Source: Martelella mediterranea (GTDB taxonomy: Bacteria > Pseudomonadota > Alphaproteobacteria > Rhizobiales > Rhizobiaceae). From it: DNA of 64,000 nt. Positions 27,555-36,313 of the stretch are shown here, one piece after another. Below the pieces are notes generated by a model. It was given only the letters and a program-made list of their open reading frames with translations, had not been told where the DNA came from and did not search any database. Each line of letters starts with the position of its first letter. The first letter of the stretch is position 1. The stretch covers positions 124,001 through 188,000 of the forward strand of contig PVUG01000004.1 in the NCBI GenBank assembly GCA_003001975.1. Direction: 5' to 3'. Position numbers and translations under genes: made by a program.

Positions 27555-27714
27555 GTCATGCCGGCCTTGAGCCGGTATCCAGGGCCAAATGCGATGACGA
27601 TCAAGATGACCCATTGCATGCAAAGGCTTCCACGGCCCTGGACCCCGGATCAGGTCCGGGGTGACGGACATAGGGTGGGGCAACTCTGAGTGTCTGCAAC
27701 AAGGTTTGTCAGAG
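27555..27714. repeat. Dispersed palindromic intergenic element, copy 2 (inverted)
   Basis: Contains two palindromes: GTCATGCCGGCC-TTGA-GCCGGTAT at 27555-27578 and ACCCCGGATCAGGTCCGGGGT near 27641-27661. It ends with GTTTGTCAG (27704-27712), the complement of the CTGACAAAC end seen in the other copies, so this copy is in the opposite orientation. It lies between the giant gene and the mla operon. Confidence 0.65.
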
Positions 27715-27984
27715 GGACACCCGTTTGGTTTTCAGCCGCTGTCCGGTTTGATCTACGGGCTGCATAAACGAGCTGAACTGCTGCGCAACAGCAGTCGATA
27801 ATATCTCCAGATCAAAAGCCAAGCGGCAACCAGCCCATCCACTGTGCAGATGAGGAAATGCAGAAATGATGGGAGACGTGAAAGGTGGCCGGTTTCCCGT
27901 CCAACAGGTCAACCGCTGTCAGCGGACAACTGTGCGGATGACGATGCACCTTTGAAGGCTACGGGACCGCTCCCGGCGCCGATA
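27715..27984. other. Spacer downstream of the mla operon
   Basis: 270 bases between the repeat element and the 3' end of the lipoprotein gene. A short open frame on the minus strand (27709-27912, 67 codons) has no ribosome-binding site and no recognisable domain; I do not call it a gene. Nothing else is seen. Confidence 0.35.
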
Positions 27985-28614
27985 TCAAAGCGTGCTGGCA
28001 ATCCATTCGACGATCTGGGCCTGAACCTCGGCAAAGGCATTGTCGAGCGCGGCGACGAGAACGCCGCTGGAGGCCGAGGCGTTGACGCCGACGCTGCTGG
28101 AAAACAGCCGCTGCGCCCTGACGACACCGGTGCGGTCGTCGAGAAGCTTGACCGACAGCACCACGTCGGCCGTTCCGGGACCGGCGGCATCAATCGCGAA
28201 TTCGCGAATTTCCACGATAACCTGATAATCGATGGCAAGGCCCTGGCCGGGCATGCCGACACCGCCGAACAGGCCGGTATTTTCAAGACCGGCAACCAGA
28301 CGCGCCTGAACCACAGCCGGCAGCAGATCGCTCCACTGGGCGCCGGCCAGATACCTGAGTTCGGAGCCCGAGAGCCTGACGACGATACCGCGATTGTCGA
28401 GCACCTGAATGGCCGACGGCGTGGGCACAAGAAGCTGCAGCCGCGCGGTGCGGGCGCGCGTGGTCGTCACCTCGGTTGCCGCCTTGGCCGTCAGGTCGAA
28501 GGTATCGCTCGGCGGTCTGAGCGCGCAGCCACCAAGACTTGCCACAACGAGACCCAGCCCGACAAGCGGCCCGGCCAGGCGACCGGCTCTCTGTGCTGCG
28601 GCAAAAAACATCAT
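27985..28614 (-). CDS. ABC-type transport auxiliary lipoprotein (PqiC-like)
   Basis: A 209-residue outer-membrane-directed lipoprotein. The leader MMFFAAAQRAGRLAGPLVGLGLVVASLGGC ends in a lipobox (LGGC), so Cys near residue 30 is lipidated. The mature part follows the PqiC/ABC auxiliary fold, with LLVPTPSAIQVLDNRGIVVR, YLAGAQWSDLLPAVVQARLV and RLFSSSVGVNASASSGVLVAALDNAFAEV. It is the last gene of the mlaE-mlaF-mlaD operon. It probably receives or positions lipid cargo on the outer membrane, in place of the MlaC/MlaA arrangement. AGGAAGGA precedes the start; ATG codons at 28614 and 28611 are equally possible. Confidence 0.88.
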   Translation of the reverse strand: MMFFAAAQRAGRLAGPLVGLGLVVASLGGCALRPPSDTFDLTAKAATEVTTTRARTARLQLLVPTPSAIQVLDNRGIVVRLSGSELRYLAGAQWSDLLPAVVQARLVAGLENTGLFGGVGMPGQGLAIDYQVIVEIREFAIDAAGPGTADVVLSVKLLDDRTGVVRAQRLFSSSVGVNASASSGVLVAALDNAFAEVQAQIVEWIASTL

Positions 28615-28769
28615 ACCGTCCTTCCTGGGACCTGCTAATCCATTCAATTCAATGAAGTAAGGCAAAAAGGCCACAATTGCAAAGACCTCTTTGGCGACTT
28701 TTCCCGGCGGCACGCGCTTTTGTCATGTCCGTGATTTCCCCCATCCGAGATCACTCTGCCCCACAAACA

Positions 28770-30140
28770 TCAATACCGGTTGCGGCCGTCATAGGTCTTC
28801 ATATTGTCCGAACCGAAAATGAACTGCTGCGGATCATTGCTGATCGAATTGATCGTGCGGTTGAGGTTGTCGACGGTTCTGCGGGTGTCAGATACCAGCC
28901 CCCGGACATCACGCAGCCCCGAACCGGAGAAGTTCTCGAGATTGGCCGTGATCGGACCAATGCTGGCGTTCAGCGTTTCGGCCGCTTCCTGCACCGCCGT
29001 CAGGGTCTTGCGGGCCTGATCGGAGAGCGAATCGACATCGTCGGAGCCGAGCAGGGTATCGACCTTCACGAGAACCTCGTTGACCCGTGTCGAAGCCTCG
29101 TTGAGCTTGACCGACAATTCGCTGACATTGTCGATCGCCGTATCGATATTCTCGGTCTTGGCGTTGATGCTGTCGGCGACGTTTCGGATCGACGCAACGG
29201 CATCCTTGGCGTCTGCCATGACGACGGAAAGGTCATCGACGGAGGAGCCGACCTTGTCCGGGTCGATCGACGAGACGATCACATCGACCTTCTTGAACAT
29301 GTCGTGCGCCTGATTGCCGAACTTGCTGTAGCTGTCGACCGCTTCGGAGAACTGGGCGATCACGTCGTCAAGATCGTCCGAGGCCTTCGCGACATTGGTG
29401 GTAATCGTGCTGGCATTGCCGATAATCGTCGACACCTCGTCGGGGTCAATCGCATTGATCACCTTGTCGAGCGAGGCAACCGTCGTCTCGAGCCGGCCGG
29501 ACAGGCTGTCGACGGATTTCGACAACTTGCCGACGGTCTCGAGGAAATTGCCGATTTCGTCGGAATTGTCGGCCAGCGCTTCGGTAAAGGTTTCGACATT
29601 GCCGACCGTCTTGGTCAGGGTCGGCGACACGTCCTCGACCAGCTTCTGCACGTCGCTTGCCGTCGAATCGATCCGCTTCATGATCCGGTCGGCCGTCGTC
29701 AGCAGGTTGGACAGACTGGACTTGTCGGCCGTCAGCTGGGCGGGTTCATCGTTCTTGACCGCTTCTTCGAGGATATTCGGCCCCGTCTGGCCATTTGCGG
29801 CCAGTTCGATATAGCCCGTTCCGGTCAGCCCCTGCAGCTCCAGCTTGGCGGTTGTGCTGTCATGCACGGGCGTATCGGCCTTGACCTCGGTGCGCGCAAT
29901 CGTAAACCGCGGGTCTTCCGGGTCGATCTCCAGACGCTTGATCGAGCCGACCTGGATACCGTTGAAGCGAACGGCCGAGCCGACGCTGAGGCCGTTGGCC
30001 GAGCCGGGAATACGCACGATCAGTTCCGCAATCGGTCCCTGACGCCCGTATTCCTGAAGCCAGAACACGAAGCCGGCTGCTGATGCCAGAACCAGCAGAA
30101 CGAAAAAACCGACAATGGTATAGTTAGCTTTGGTTTCCAT
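28770..30140 (-). CDS. mlaD: MlaD family MCE-domain protein
   Basis: A 456-residue protein with one N-terminal transmembrane helix (about 8-28). An MCE domain follows (about 38-115, with GSANGLSVGSAVRFNGIQVGSIKRL and LQGLTGTGYIEL), and then a very long helical C-terminal region. That region is rich in Ser/Asp/Val with repeated LSxxVDSL, TVGNVETF and VSTIIGNASTIT-like segments. E. coli MlaD is about 180 residues, so the extra 300 or so residues are striking. They could form a tube or needle across the periplasm, as in longer MCE proteins. MCE proteins form hexameric rings through which lipids move between membranes. It begins 9 bases after mlaF and is followed by the auxiliary lipoprotein. Confidence 0.92.
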   Translation of the reverse strand: METKANYTIVGFFVLLVLASAAGFVFWLQEYGRQGPIAELIVRIPGSANGLSVGSAVRFNGIQVGSIKRLEIDPEDPRFTIARTEVKADTPVHDSTTAKLELQGLTGTGYIELAANGQTGPNILEEAVKNDEPAQLTADKSSLSNLLTTADRIMKRIDSTASDVQKLVEDVSPTLTKTVGNVETFTEALADNSDEIGNFLETVGKLSKSVDSLSGRLETTVASLDKVINAIDPDEVSTIIGNASTITTNVAKASDDLDDVIAQFSEAVDSYSKFGNQAHDMFKKVDVIVSSIDPDKVGSSVDDLSVVMADAKDAVASIRNVADSINAKTENIDTAIDNVSELSVKLNEASTRVNEVLVKVDTLLGSDDVDSLSDQARKTLTAVQEAAETLNASIGPITANLENFSGSGLRDVRGLVSDTRRTVDNLNRTINSISNDPQQFIFGSDNMKTYDGRNRY

Positions 30141-30149
30141 GCCTGTCCG

Positions 30150-30965
30150 TCACTGCTGTTGGCCGTTTGCGGCGTTTTCGAAAATAGCGCGGGACCGCTT
30201 GCCCCTGAAATAGCTCTGGACCCAAGGGTCGTCGAAGGCGAGCATCTTGTCGAGCGTCCCCTCGACCAGCACCTTCTTCTTGCCAAGCACCGCGATCCTG
30301 TCACATACGGCGTGCAGGCTGTCGAGGTCATGGGTCACCATATAGACCGTAAGGCCGAGCGTGTCACGCAACCGCGCGATCAGCTCATCGAATTCGGCCG
30401 CGCCAATCGGGTCAAGACCCGATGTCGGCTCGTCGAGGAACACCAGGTCCGGATCAAGCGCCAGGGCGCGCGCCAGCGCCGCGCGTTTGATCATGCCGCC
30501 CGACAGTTCCGCGGGAAAACGCTCCGCTGCCTCCGGCCGCAACCCCACCATCTCGATCTTGAGCCGGGCAAGGTCGTCCATCATCGCCTTCGGCAGATCG
30601 AGATATTCCCGCATCGGCACCTGCACGTTTTCCAGCACGGTCAGGCCGGAAAACAGCGCGCCCTGCTGAAACAGCACGCCGACGCGCATATCGACAGAAA
30701 GCCTGTCGGCATAGCTGAGATTGTCGAAATCCCTGCCGAAGATCGAAATCGTGCCGGCCTGGCGCGCATTCAGCCTCAAGACCGTGCGCATCAGCACCGA
30801 CTTGCCGGTTCCCGAACCACCGACGAAACCGAGGATTTCACCGCGATACACATCCAGATCGAGATTTTCGAGCACGGTCGGGCCGCCGAACCCCACGGTC
30901 AGGCCCCGCACGCTCAAGATGCTGCGCCTGCCCTCTTCCGTCCTGTCTTCGGTTTCTGGGTTCAC
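30150..30965 (-). CDS. mlaF: MlaF-type ABC transporter ATPase
   Basis: A 271-residue ATPase that powers lipid transport with MlaE and MlaD. Walker A is GGSGTGKS, the signature is LSGGMIKRAALARAL, Walker B is DLVFLDEPTSGLDP, and the switch histidine is in VTHDLDSL. I start at the GTG at 30965 (VNPETEDRTEEG), which has GAGGAA 5 bases upstream and lies 10 bases after the mlaE stop. A longer frame from 31007 would overlap mlaE. The C-terminal segment DDPWVQSYFRGKRS is the conserved MlaF tail region. Confidence 0.94.
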   Translation of the reverse strand: MNPETEDRTEEGRRSILSVRGLTVGFGGPTVLENLDLDVYRGEILGFVGGSGTGKSVLMRTVLRLNARQAGTISIFGRDFDNLSYADRLSVDMRVGVLFQQGALFSGLTVLENVQVPMREYLDLPKAMMDDLARLKIEMVGLRPEAAERFPAELSGGMIKRAALARALALDPDLVFLDEPTSGLDPIGAAEFDELIARLRDTLGLTVYMVTHDLDSLHAVCDRIAVLGKKKVLVEGTLDKMLAFDDPWVQSYFRGKRSRAIFENAANGQQQ

Positions 30966-30975
30966 CGCCAGTTCC

Positions 30976-32142
30976 TCAATAATTGATTGCCGCGTAGAAA
31001 ATAGCAAAAATTCCGTCGGCGAGAATGACCACGAAAATCGACTTCACGACCGAGGCCGTCACCTTCTGGCCAAGGGATTCGGCACTGCCGCCAACTTTCA
31101 TCCCCTCAAGCGAGGCAATGATCGCGATGATCAGCGCCATGACCGGCGCTTTCAGCATGCCCGAAATCACATCTGCCATGTCAACGGCCTCATGGAAACG
31201 CTGCATGAAGGTCTCAAGCGTGATCCCCGAATAGACATCGAGGATGACCACGGCGCCCAAAAGAGCGGAGAAATTGGCCAGAATGGTCAACAGCGGCAGC
31301 GCGATCAGCAGGGCCAGCATGCGCGGAAACACGAGCACGGAAACCGGATCGAAGCCCATCACCCGCAGCGCATCGATTTCCTCACGCATGCGCATGGCGC
31401 CGATTTCGGCGGTGATGGCACTGCCGGAACGCCCCGCAATCATGATCGCGGTCAAAAGCACGCCGATTTCGCGAAGCTGGAGAATGCCGACAAGGTCGAC
31501 AACGAACAGTTCCGCCCCGAAATAGCTGAGCTGAAAGGCCCCCTGCTGGGCGATGATGGCACCGACCAGAAACGACATCAGCGCGATGATCGGCACCGCA
31601 CGCACGCCCATATGGTCAAGCTGGGCGGTGATCGCGGCCATATTGACGCCGCCGCCGCGCGAAAGAAGCGCCTTCACACCGAGAAACAGCGCTCCGAAAA
31701 AGCCGACGCCGCGATAGACATCCCGCGCACCGGCCACCGCCGACTTACCGACAGGATCAAGAACAGCCTCCGTCAGGCTCGGCCGCGGTTGAGACACCTT
31801 TTCCGGCTCGGGCAAGGTCTCGGGAATGGCTTCCATCAGATCGGCAACACGGCGCTCCATGCCCGAAAGCGTGGCCTCCATGCCTGCGGCCACACATTCG
31901 GCCTGCACTTCGCGGACCATCCAGGCGCCTGCGGTGTCGAAGCCTTCAAGTTGCGACAGGTCGAGCACAGCCGTGCCGCCGGCGCCCTGCAGGCTGTCAC
32001 GCAGCCGGTCTATCTCTCCGCTGAGAAGGCGCGCATTGCGGACCGTCCAATAGCCCCGAAGACACAGGGTGCTGGCCGTTCCGCCGTCGCCGGTTTCCAC
32101 CGTCAGGGAGGCTTTGCTTTCGTCCGCGTTCTGCAAATGCAA
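30976..32142 (-). CDS. mlaE: STAS-MlaE fusion permease
   Basis: A 388-residue protein. Residues about 10-100 form a STAS domain (LRGYWTVRNARLL, AVLDLSQLEGFDTAGAWMV), equivalent to the separate MlaB protein of enterobacteria. The rest is the MlaE permease, with five to six membrane helices and the conserved sequences GVRAVPIIALMSFLVGAIIAQQ, REIGVLLTAIMIAGRSGSAITAEIG and MGFDPVSVLVFPRMLA. MlaB binds MlaF in enterobacteria, so the fusion probably places it on the same complex. First gene of the operon. The start is a TTG at 32142 with no strong ribosome-binding site, so a slightly different start is possible. Confidence 0.92.
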   Translation of the reverse strand: MHLQNADESKASLTVETGDGGTASTLCLRGYWTVRNARLLSGEIDRLRDSLQGAGGTAVLDLSQLEGFDTAGAWMVREVQAECVAAGMEATLSGMERRVADLMEAIPETLPEPEKVSQPRPSLTEAVLDPVGKSAVAGARDVYRGVGFFGALFLGVKALLSRGGGVNMAAITAQLDHMGVRAVPIIALMSFLVGAIIAQQGAFQLSYFGAELFVVDLVGILQLREIGVLLTAIMIAGRSGSAITAEIGAMRMREEIDALRVMGFDPVSVLVFPRMLALLIALPLLTILANFSALLGAVVILDVYSGITLETFMQRFHEAVDMADVISGMLKAPVMALIIAIIASLEGMKVGGSAESLGQKVTASVVKSIFVVILADGIFAIFYAAINY

Positions 32143-32397
32143 TTATCCAGTTTCCAGCGCACCGTCGCGCCCTGCGGGCTCCGGCGCGAAAACAGCGGGA
32201 AACACCCCCTCCACCTCTTCAGCATTCCGCCGGAACACTTTCCGGCCAACCGGTCGCTGGACAAAGTGATGACGATCCGCCGTGATCATGACCTTTGTTA
32301 GGCTTTTCATGATGACGAGGAGATTGCAAGTCTTTTGAAGGCTCTAGGAACTATGCGGGCCAATTGAACCGGACTTCTGCAAGGGTGGCCGGTTGTG

Positions 32398-33228
32398 TCA
32401 GGCCGCCCTGCCCTTGGCCTTGGCGGCCAGAATCAGCGGTGAGAAATCCTCGCTTTCGGTCTCCGCTGCCTCATCCTCATGCACGCCTTCAATCTTCTGC
32501 CAGTGGATCAGCTCGAACGTGCCGTCGAAATGTTCGGCAATGGCGGTGCAGCTTTCGACCCAGTCGCCGGTATTGATGTAGCGGATACCGTCCATGTCTT
32601 CCATCACCGCGTGATGGATATGGCCGCAGATGACGCCGTCGACCTCGTTCCTGCGCGCTTCCTCGACAACGATACGCTGAAACTCGCCGATGAAATTGAC
32701 CGCGTGCTTGACCTGTAGCTTGGCCCACGCGGAAAACGACCAGTAGGGCATGCCGAGCTTGCGGCGCACGGCCGCCAGCACCCGGTTGATGGCAATCGCC
32801 GCATCATAGGCCCAGTCGCCGAGATAGGCGACAACGCGGGCATGACGGACGACGACATCGAATTCATCGCCGTGAATGATCAGATATTTGCGGCCGTCGG
32901 CGGCTTCGAAAATCATCCGTTCGGCCACTTCGACACCACCGAAATGGGTGCCGGGAAAATCCCGCAGGAATTCATCGTGATTGCCCGGAATATAGACGAT
33001 GCGCGTGCCCTTGCGCGCCTTGCGCAGCAGTTTCTGCACCACATCATTGAAGGGCTGCGGCCAGTACCAGCTGCGTTTCAGCCGCCAGCCGTCGATGATG
33101 TCGCCGACAAGCACGATGGTCTCGGCCTCGTGGTGACGCATAAAATCGAGAAGGAAATCGGCCTTGGCGGCCTTCGACCCGAGATGTAGGTCGGAAATGA
33201 AAAGCGTTCTGAACTGTCTGGGTTCCAT
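32398..33228 (-). CDS. Metallophosphoesterase, UDP-2,3-diacylglucosamine diphosphatase-like
   Basis: A 276-residue calcineurin-like phosphoesterase. Metal ligands are visible in FISDLHLGS, LVGDIIDGW, PGNHDEFLRD, IHGDEFD and CGHIHHA. The length and block order match LpxH-like pyrophosphatases that cut UDP-2,3-diacylglucosamine in lipid A synthesis; other substrates are possible in this family. I begin at MEPRQFRTLFISDLHLG (33228). An ATG 13 codons earlier has no family support. It lies downstream of nadE and the TolB-like gene on the same strand with a 107-base gap. The 255 bases before the mlaE start show no gene. Confidence 0.85.
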   Translation of the reverse strand: MEPRQFRTLFISDLHLGSKAAKADFLLDFMRHHEAETIVLVGDIIDGWRLKRSWYWPQPFNDVVQKLLRKARKGTRIVYIPGNHDEFLRDFPGTHFGGVEVAERMIFEAADGRKYLIIHGDEFDVVVRHARVVAYLGDWAYDAAIAINRVLAAVRRKLGMPYWSFSAWAKLQVKHAVNFIGEFQRIVVEEARRNEVDGVICGHIHHAVMEDMDGIRYINTGDWVESCTAIAEHFDGTFELIHWQKIEGVHEDEAAETESEDFSPLILAAKAKGRAA

Positions 33229-33335
33229 CGCCTCAACCCGCCATAGTCCCCGGCGGTCCCTGTGCATCCATGGATGGCACCCTTAAAACACGAGTCGTAT
33301 TTCAGCTTGATGACAGGCCGCCCGATGCAAACTGT

Positions 33336-34163
33336 TCAGACAGGGAAATAGCGCACATAGGCAAAGGCCGCGCCGTCCGGCGACCAGTTGGGTGAATTCA
33401 TCGTGCCCTGCCCGCCGAAGAGGTCGAACAGCGTGGTCAGATTGCTGCCGTCCGGGTCCATCACGCGCACCCTCACATCCTTGTCGCCCGGGTGATCGAA
33501 CACCTCCGGGGCGTAGGAAATCAGAATCACGCGGTCGTTCTTCGGGCAAGGATGGGCAAACCAGTTGCCGGCATTGTCGAAGGTCACCTGCTGCAGCCCG
33601 GTGCCATCGGGGTGAATGCGCCAGATCTGCATCAGACCGGTGCGCGAGGAATTGAAATAGATCCACGCGCCATCGAAGCTGTAGTCCGGCCCGTCATTGC
33701 GGCCCTCTCCATGGGTCAGCCGGGTTTCATCGCCGCCATCGGCCGCAATGGTGTAGATATCGAAGATATCGTCGCGAATGCCGCAATAGGCAAACCGCGC
33801 GCCATCGGGTGACCAGCCGTGCCAGTAGGATGGCAGGTTTTCGGTCACCAGTTTCGGCGTACCGCCTTCCGCCGGCAGCGTGTAGATCGCCGATTTGCCG
33901 AATTCGCATTTGTCGGAGACGGCAATCGTCTTTCCGTCCGGCGATATGCCGTGGTCATTGTTGCAGCGCGCGGCAAAGCCGGTGTCGATCTGTTGCAGCC
34001 GCGGCGTACCCTCCAGCGGCAGCCGGTACATCAGGTCGTCGCTGTTGACCATCAGATAACGCCCGTCCGGCGACCAGTTCGGCGCTTCGATCAGCGCGTC
34101 CGACTGAAACACCACGCGCTGTTCGCCCGTGGCGAAATCGTAGATTTCGACTGAACTGCGCAT
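33336..34163 (-). CDS. TolB-like beta-propeller protein (WD40-like PD40 repeats)
   Basis: A 275-residue protein made of repeated TolB-type blades. Each carries a NWSPDGRYLM-like motif: APNWSPDGRYL, GISPDGKTIA, GWSPDGARFAY, PDYSFDGAWIYF and SPNWSPDGAAFAY. There is no signal peptide, so unlike TolB itself it is probably cytoplasmic. Proteins of this kind act as binding platforms or as oligopeptidase-like propellers without a catalytic domain. The function is unknown. It begins 25 bases after nadE ends, so it is probably co-transcribed with it. Confidence 0.8.
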   Translation of the reverse strand: MRSSVEIYDFATGEQRVVFQSDALIEAPNWSPDGRYLMVNSDDLMYRLPLEGTPRLQQIDTGFAARCNNDHGISPDGKTIAVSDKCEFGKSAIYTLPAEGGTPKLVTENLPSYWHGWSPDGARFAYCGIRDDIFDIYTIAADGGDETRLTHGEGRNDGPDYSFDGAWIYFNSSRTGLMQIWRIHPDGTGLQQVTFDNAGNWFAHPCPKNDRVILISYAPEVFDHPGDKDVRVRVMDPDGSNLTTLFDLFGGQGTMNSPNWSPDGAAFAYVRYFPV

Positions 34164-34188
34164 AAGCCCCTCCCCGGCGTAATCGGCT

Positions 34189-35847
34189 CTATCGGTCCCT
34201 GAACCGGTTGGTGATCGGATAACGCCGATCGCGGCCGAAATTCTTGCGGGTGATCTTCACGCCGGGCGCTGACTGGCGGCGCTTGTATTCGGCGATGTAG
34301 AGCAGATGCTCGATCCGGTGCACGGTTTCGGCATCATGCCCGCGCGCAACAATCGCCTCCACCGACATTTCCCGTTCCACGAGGCATTCCAGAATATCGT
34401 CCAGCACCGGATAGGGCGGCAGCGAATCCTGGTCGGTCTGGTCGGGGCGCAGTTCGGCCGAGGGCGTCTTGTCGATGATGTTTTGCGGAATGGCGTTTTT
34501 CTCCGGCCCGTGCATGCCCTCCGGCCGCTCGGTATTGCGCCAGGCCGCCACCGCATAGACCTGCATCTTGTAGAGGTCCTTGATCGGGTTGAAGCCGCCA
34601 TTCATGTCGCCGTAAAGCGTGGCATAGCCGACCGACATTTCCGACTTGTTGCCGGTGGTCACCACCATGGCGCCGAACTTGTTCGAGATCGCCATCAGGA
34701 TCGTGCCGCGCGTGCGGCTTTGCAGGTTTTCCTCGGTAATGCCTTCTTCGGTGCCCTCGAACAGGCTTTCAAGCGCCGCCTGAAAGCCGCTGACGGGTTC
34801 CTCAATGGCGACGATATCATAACGGCAGCCGAGCGCCTTTGCGCAGGCAGCGGCATCGGAAAGCGATTCTTCCGATGTGTAGCGATAAGGCAGCATCACG
34901 CAGTGAACGCGTTCCGCGCCGAGCGCATCCACGGCAATCGCGGCGCAGATCGCCGAATCGATGCCGCCGGAAAGGCCGAGCACCACGCTCTTGAAGCCGT
35001 TCTTGTTTACATAATCGGCAAAGCCGAGCACGCAGGCGCGATAGTCGGAAGCCTCGCCGATCGGCAGCGCGGAGACCTTGCCGCCGACAATCCGCCAGCC
35101 GTCGTCACCGCGCTCCCATTCGGAAATCGCAATATCTTCCGCGAATTGCGGCATCTGGAAAGCCAGCGTTTTATCGGCATTGAAGCCGAAACTGCCGCCG
35201 TCGAACACCAGTTCATCCTGACCGCCGAGCGTGTTGAGATAGACGAGCGGCAGGCCGGTCTCGATCACCTGTTTGAGCACCACCTGATGGCGCACATCGA
35301 CCTTGCCGCGATAATAGGGCGAACCATTGGGCGACAGCAGCAGTTCCGCACCGCTTTCCGCCAGCGTTTCGCAGACGCCGAGATCGCCCCAGATATCCTC
35401 GCAGATCGGAATGCCGATTCTCACCCCGCGGAAACTCACCGGCCCCGGCATTTCGCCCGGCGCGAAAACGCGCTTTTCATCGAATTCGCCGTAATTCGGC
35501 AGGTCGACCTTGTCGCGGATGGCGACGATCTCGCCACCGTCCAGCACCGCAACGGAATTGTGCCGGCCGGCTTCGCCCTGCCGTGGAAAACCGACGATCA
35601 CGCCGGGGCCTCCATCGGCCGTATCGGCCGCCAGCGCCTCGACGGCCTTCAGACAGGCAGCCAGAAAGGCCGGCTTCATCACCAGGTCTTCGGGCTGGTA
35701 GCCGGAAATGAACAATTCGGTGGACAGCACGAGATCGGCACCGGCCTGCGCGGCCTTTTTTCGCGCGGTGCGCAATTTCTCGAGATTGCCGGCGATATCG
35801 CCAACCGTCGGGTTCAGTTGGGCGAGTGCGATTTTGATGCTGTCCAT
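34189..35847 (-). CDS. nadE: Glutamine-dependent NAD+ synthetase
   Basis: A 552-residue enzyme catalysing the last step of NAD synthesis. The N-terminal nitrilase-type glutaminase domain has the Glu-Lys-Cys triad around STELFISGY, KVDLPNYGEF and IPICEDIWGD. The C-terminal synthetase has the PP-loop LGLSGGIDSA and GYATLYGDMNGGFNPIKDLYK. The ATG at 35847 has AAGGTGG 7 bases upstream; the frame continues upstream in error. First of a probable operon with the TolB-like gene. Confidence 0.96.
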   Translation of the reverse strand: MDSIKIALAQLNPTVGDIAGNLEKLRTARKKAAQAGADLVLSTELFISGYQPEDLVMKPAFLAACLKAVEALAADTADGGPGVIVGFPRQGEAGRHNSVAVLDGGEIVAIRDKVDLPNYGEFDEKRVFAPGEMPGPVSFRGVRIGIPICEDIWGDLGVCETLAESGAELLLSPNGSPYYRGKVDVRHQVVLKQVIETGLPLVYLNTLGGQDELVFDGGSFGFNADKTLAFQMPQFAEDIAISEWERGDDGWRIVGGKVSALPIGEASDYRACVLGFADYVNKNGFKSVVLGLSGGIDSAICAAIAVDALGAERVHCVMLPYRYTSEESLSDAAACAKALGCRYDIVAIEEPVSGFQAALESLFEGTEEGITEENLQSRTRGTILMAISNKFGAMVVTTGNKSEMSVGYATLYGDMNGGFNPIKDLYKMQVYAVAAWRNTERPEGMHGPEKNAIPQNIIDKTPSAELRPDQTDQDSLPPYPVLDDILECLVEREMSVEAIVARGHDAETVHRIEHLLYIAEYKRRQSAPGVKITRKNFGRDRRYPITNRFRDR

Positions 35848-36028
35848 GGCAATTCCACCTTTCAGGTCCGACGAGGGATGGACACCATGTTTTTCAGGAA
35901 AAATCAAACCGGAAAAGGCAGGAAGGCGCGAAGTAGCATGAATAAAGATTGCATCAGGGCAACATTCCACTCCCCCATGAGGGCAGAGGGGCAGCGCACG
36001 CCGTAATTTCTGAGCTTTTGGAGATGCT
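35848..36028. other. Upstream region of nadE
   Basis: About 180 bases between the nadE start and repeat copy 3. It should hold the nadE promoter. No operator or ORF with support is seen. Confidence 0.35.
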
Positions 36029-36213
36029 CTCAGATTGCTGACAAACTTTCCCGCTTTACCGGCGTCATCCTTGGGCTTGACCCGAGGATCTAATCACGTT
36101 GCATCACGAGCGGTGCTCCAGTTTTGCAACAGATTGATTTATTACGCCTTTCCATCCGAAACACCTCTCTTGGCGAGACGTGCTTGAATGCTCGGGACGG
36201 GCCCGAGCATGAC
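36029..36213. repeat. Dispersed palindromic intergenic element, copy 3
   Basis: Starts with CTCAGATTGCTGACAAAC (36029-36046), the end shared with copies 1 and 4. It holds palindrome 1 at 36064-36090 (GTCATCCTTGGGCTTGACCC and the rest of its arm) and palindrome 2 at 36187-36213 (arms GCTCGGG and CCCGAGC), which is inverted relative to it. No matching far end is visible. It sits between nadE and the DAHP synthase. Confidence 0.7.
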
Positions 36214-36240
36214 GAATGAGGGGGAAGCGAGCTTCTCTCT

Positions 36241-36307
36241 GTCGTGCTCACGACATCTCCCCCTCAATGGGGGGAGATTAAATCAAACGCTGTCGGCATT
36301 TGCCGAC
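36241..36307. repeat. Cluster of three palindromes after the DAHP synthase gene
   Basis: In 67 bases there are three palindromes: GTCGTGCTCACGAC (36241-36254), a 9-base stem ATCTCCCCC/GGGGGAGAT (36255-36278), and GTCGGCATTTGCCGAC (36292-36307). The last begins 7 bases beyond the stop codon of the minus-strand gene, so the cluster can act as its terminator or 3' stabiliser. Confidence 0.65.
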
Positions 36308-36313
36308 CAGCAC

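Noticed and set aside
27709-27912. A 67-codon minus-strand frame that might be a transposase remnant
   Set aside because: No recognisable transposase motif, no inverted ends of its own, and no ribosome-binding site.
28677-32301. Open frames of 468 and 526 codons opposite mlaD and mlaE
   Set aside because: The mla genes have clear motifs; the antisense frames have none.
34306-36006. A 566-codon frame opposite nadE
   Set aside because: Shadow of nadE; composition rich in His/Arg/Ala typical of antisense frames.
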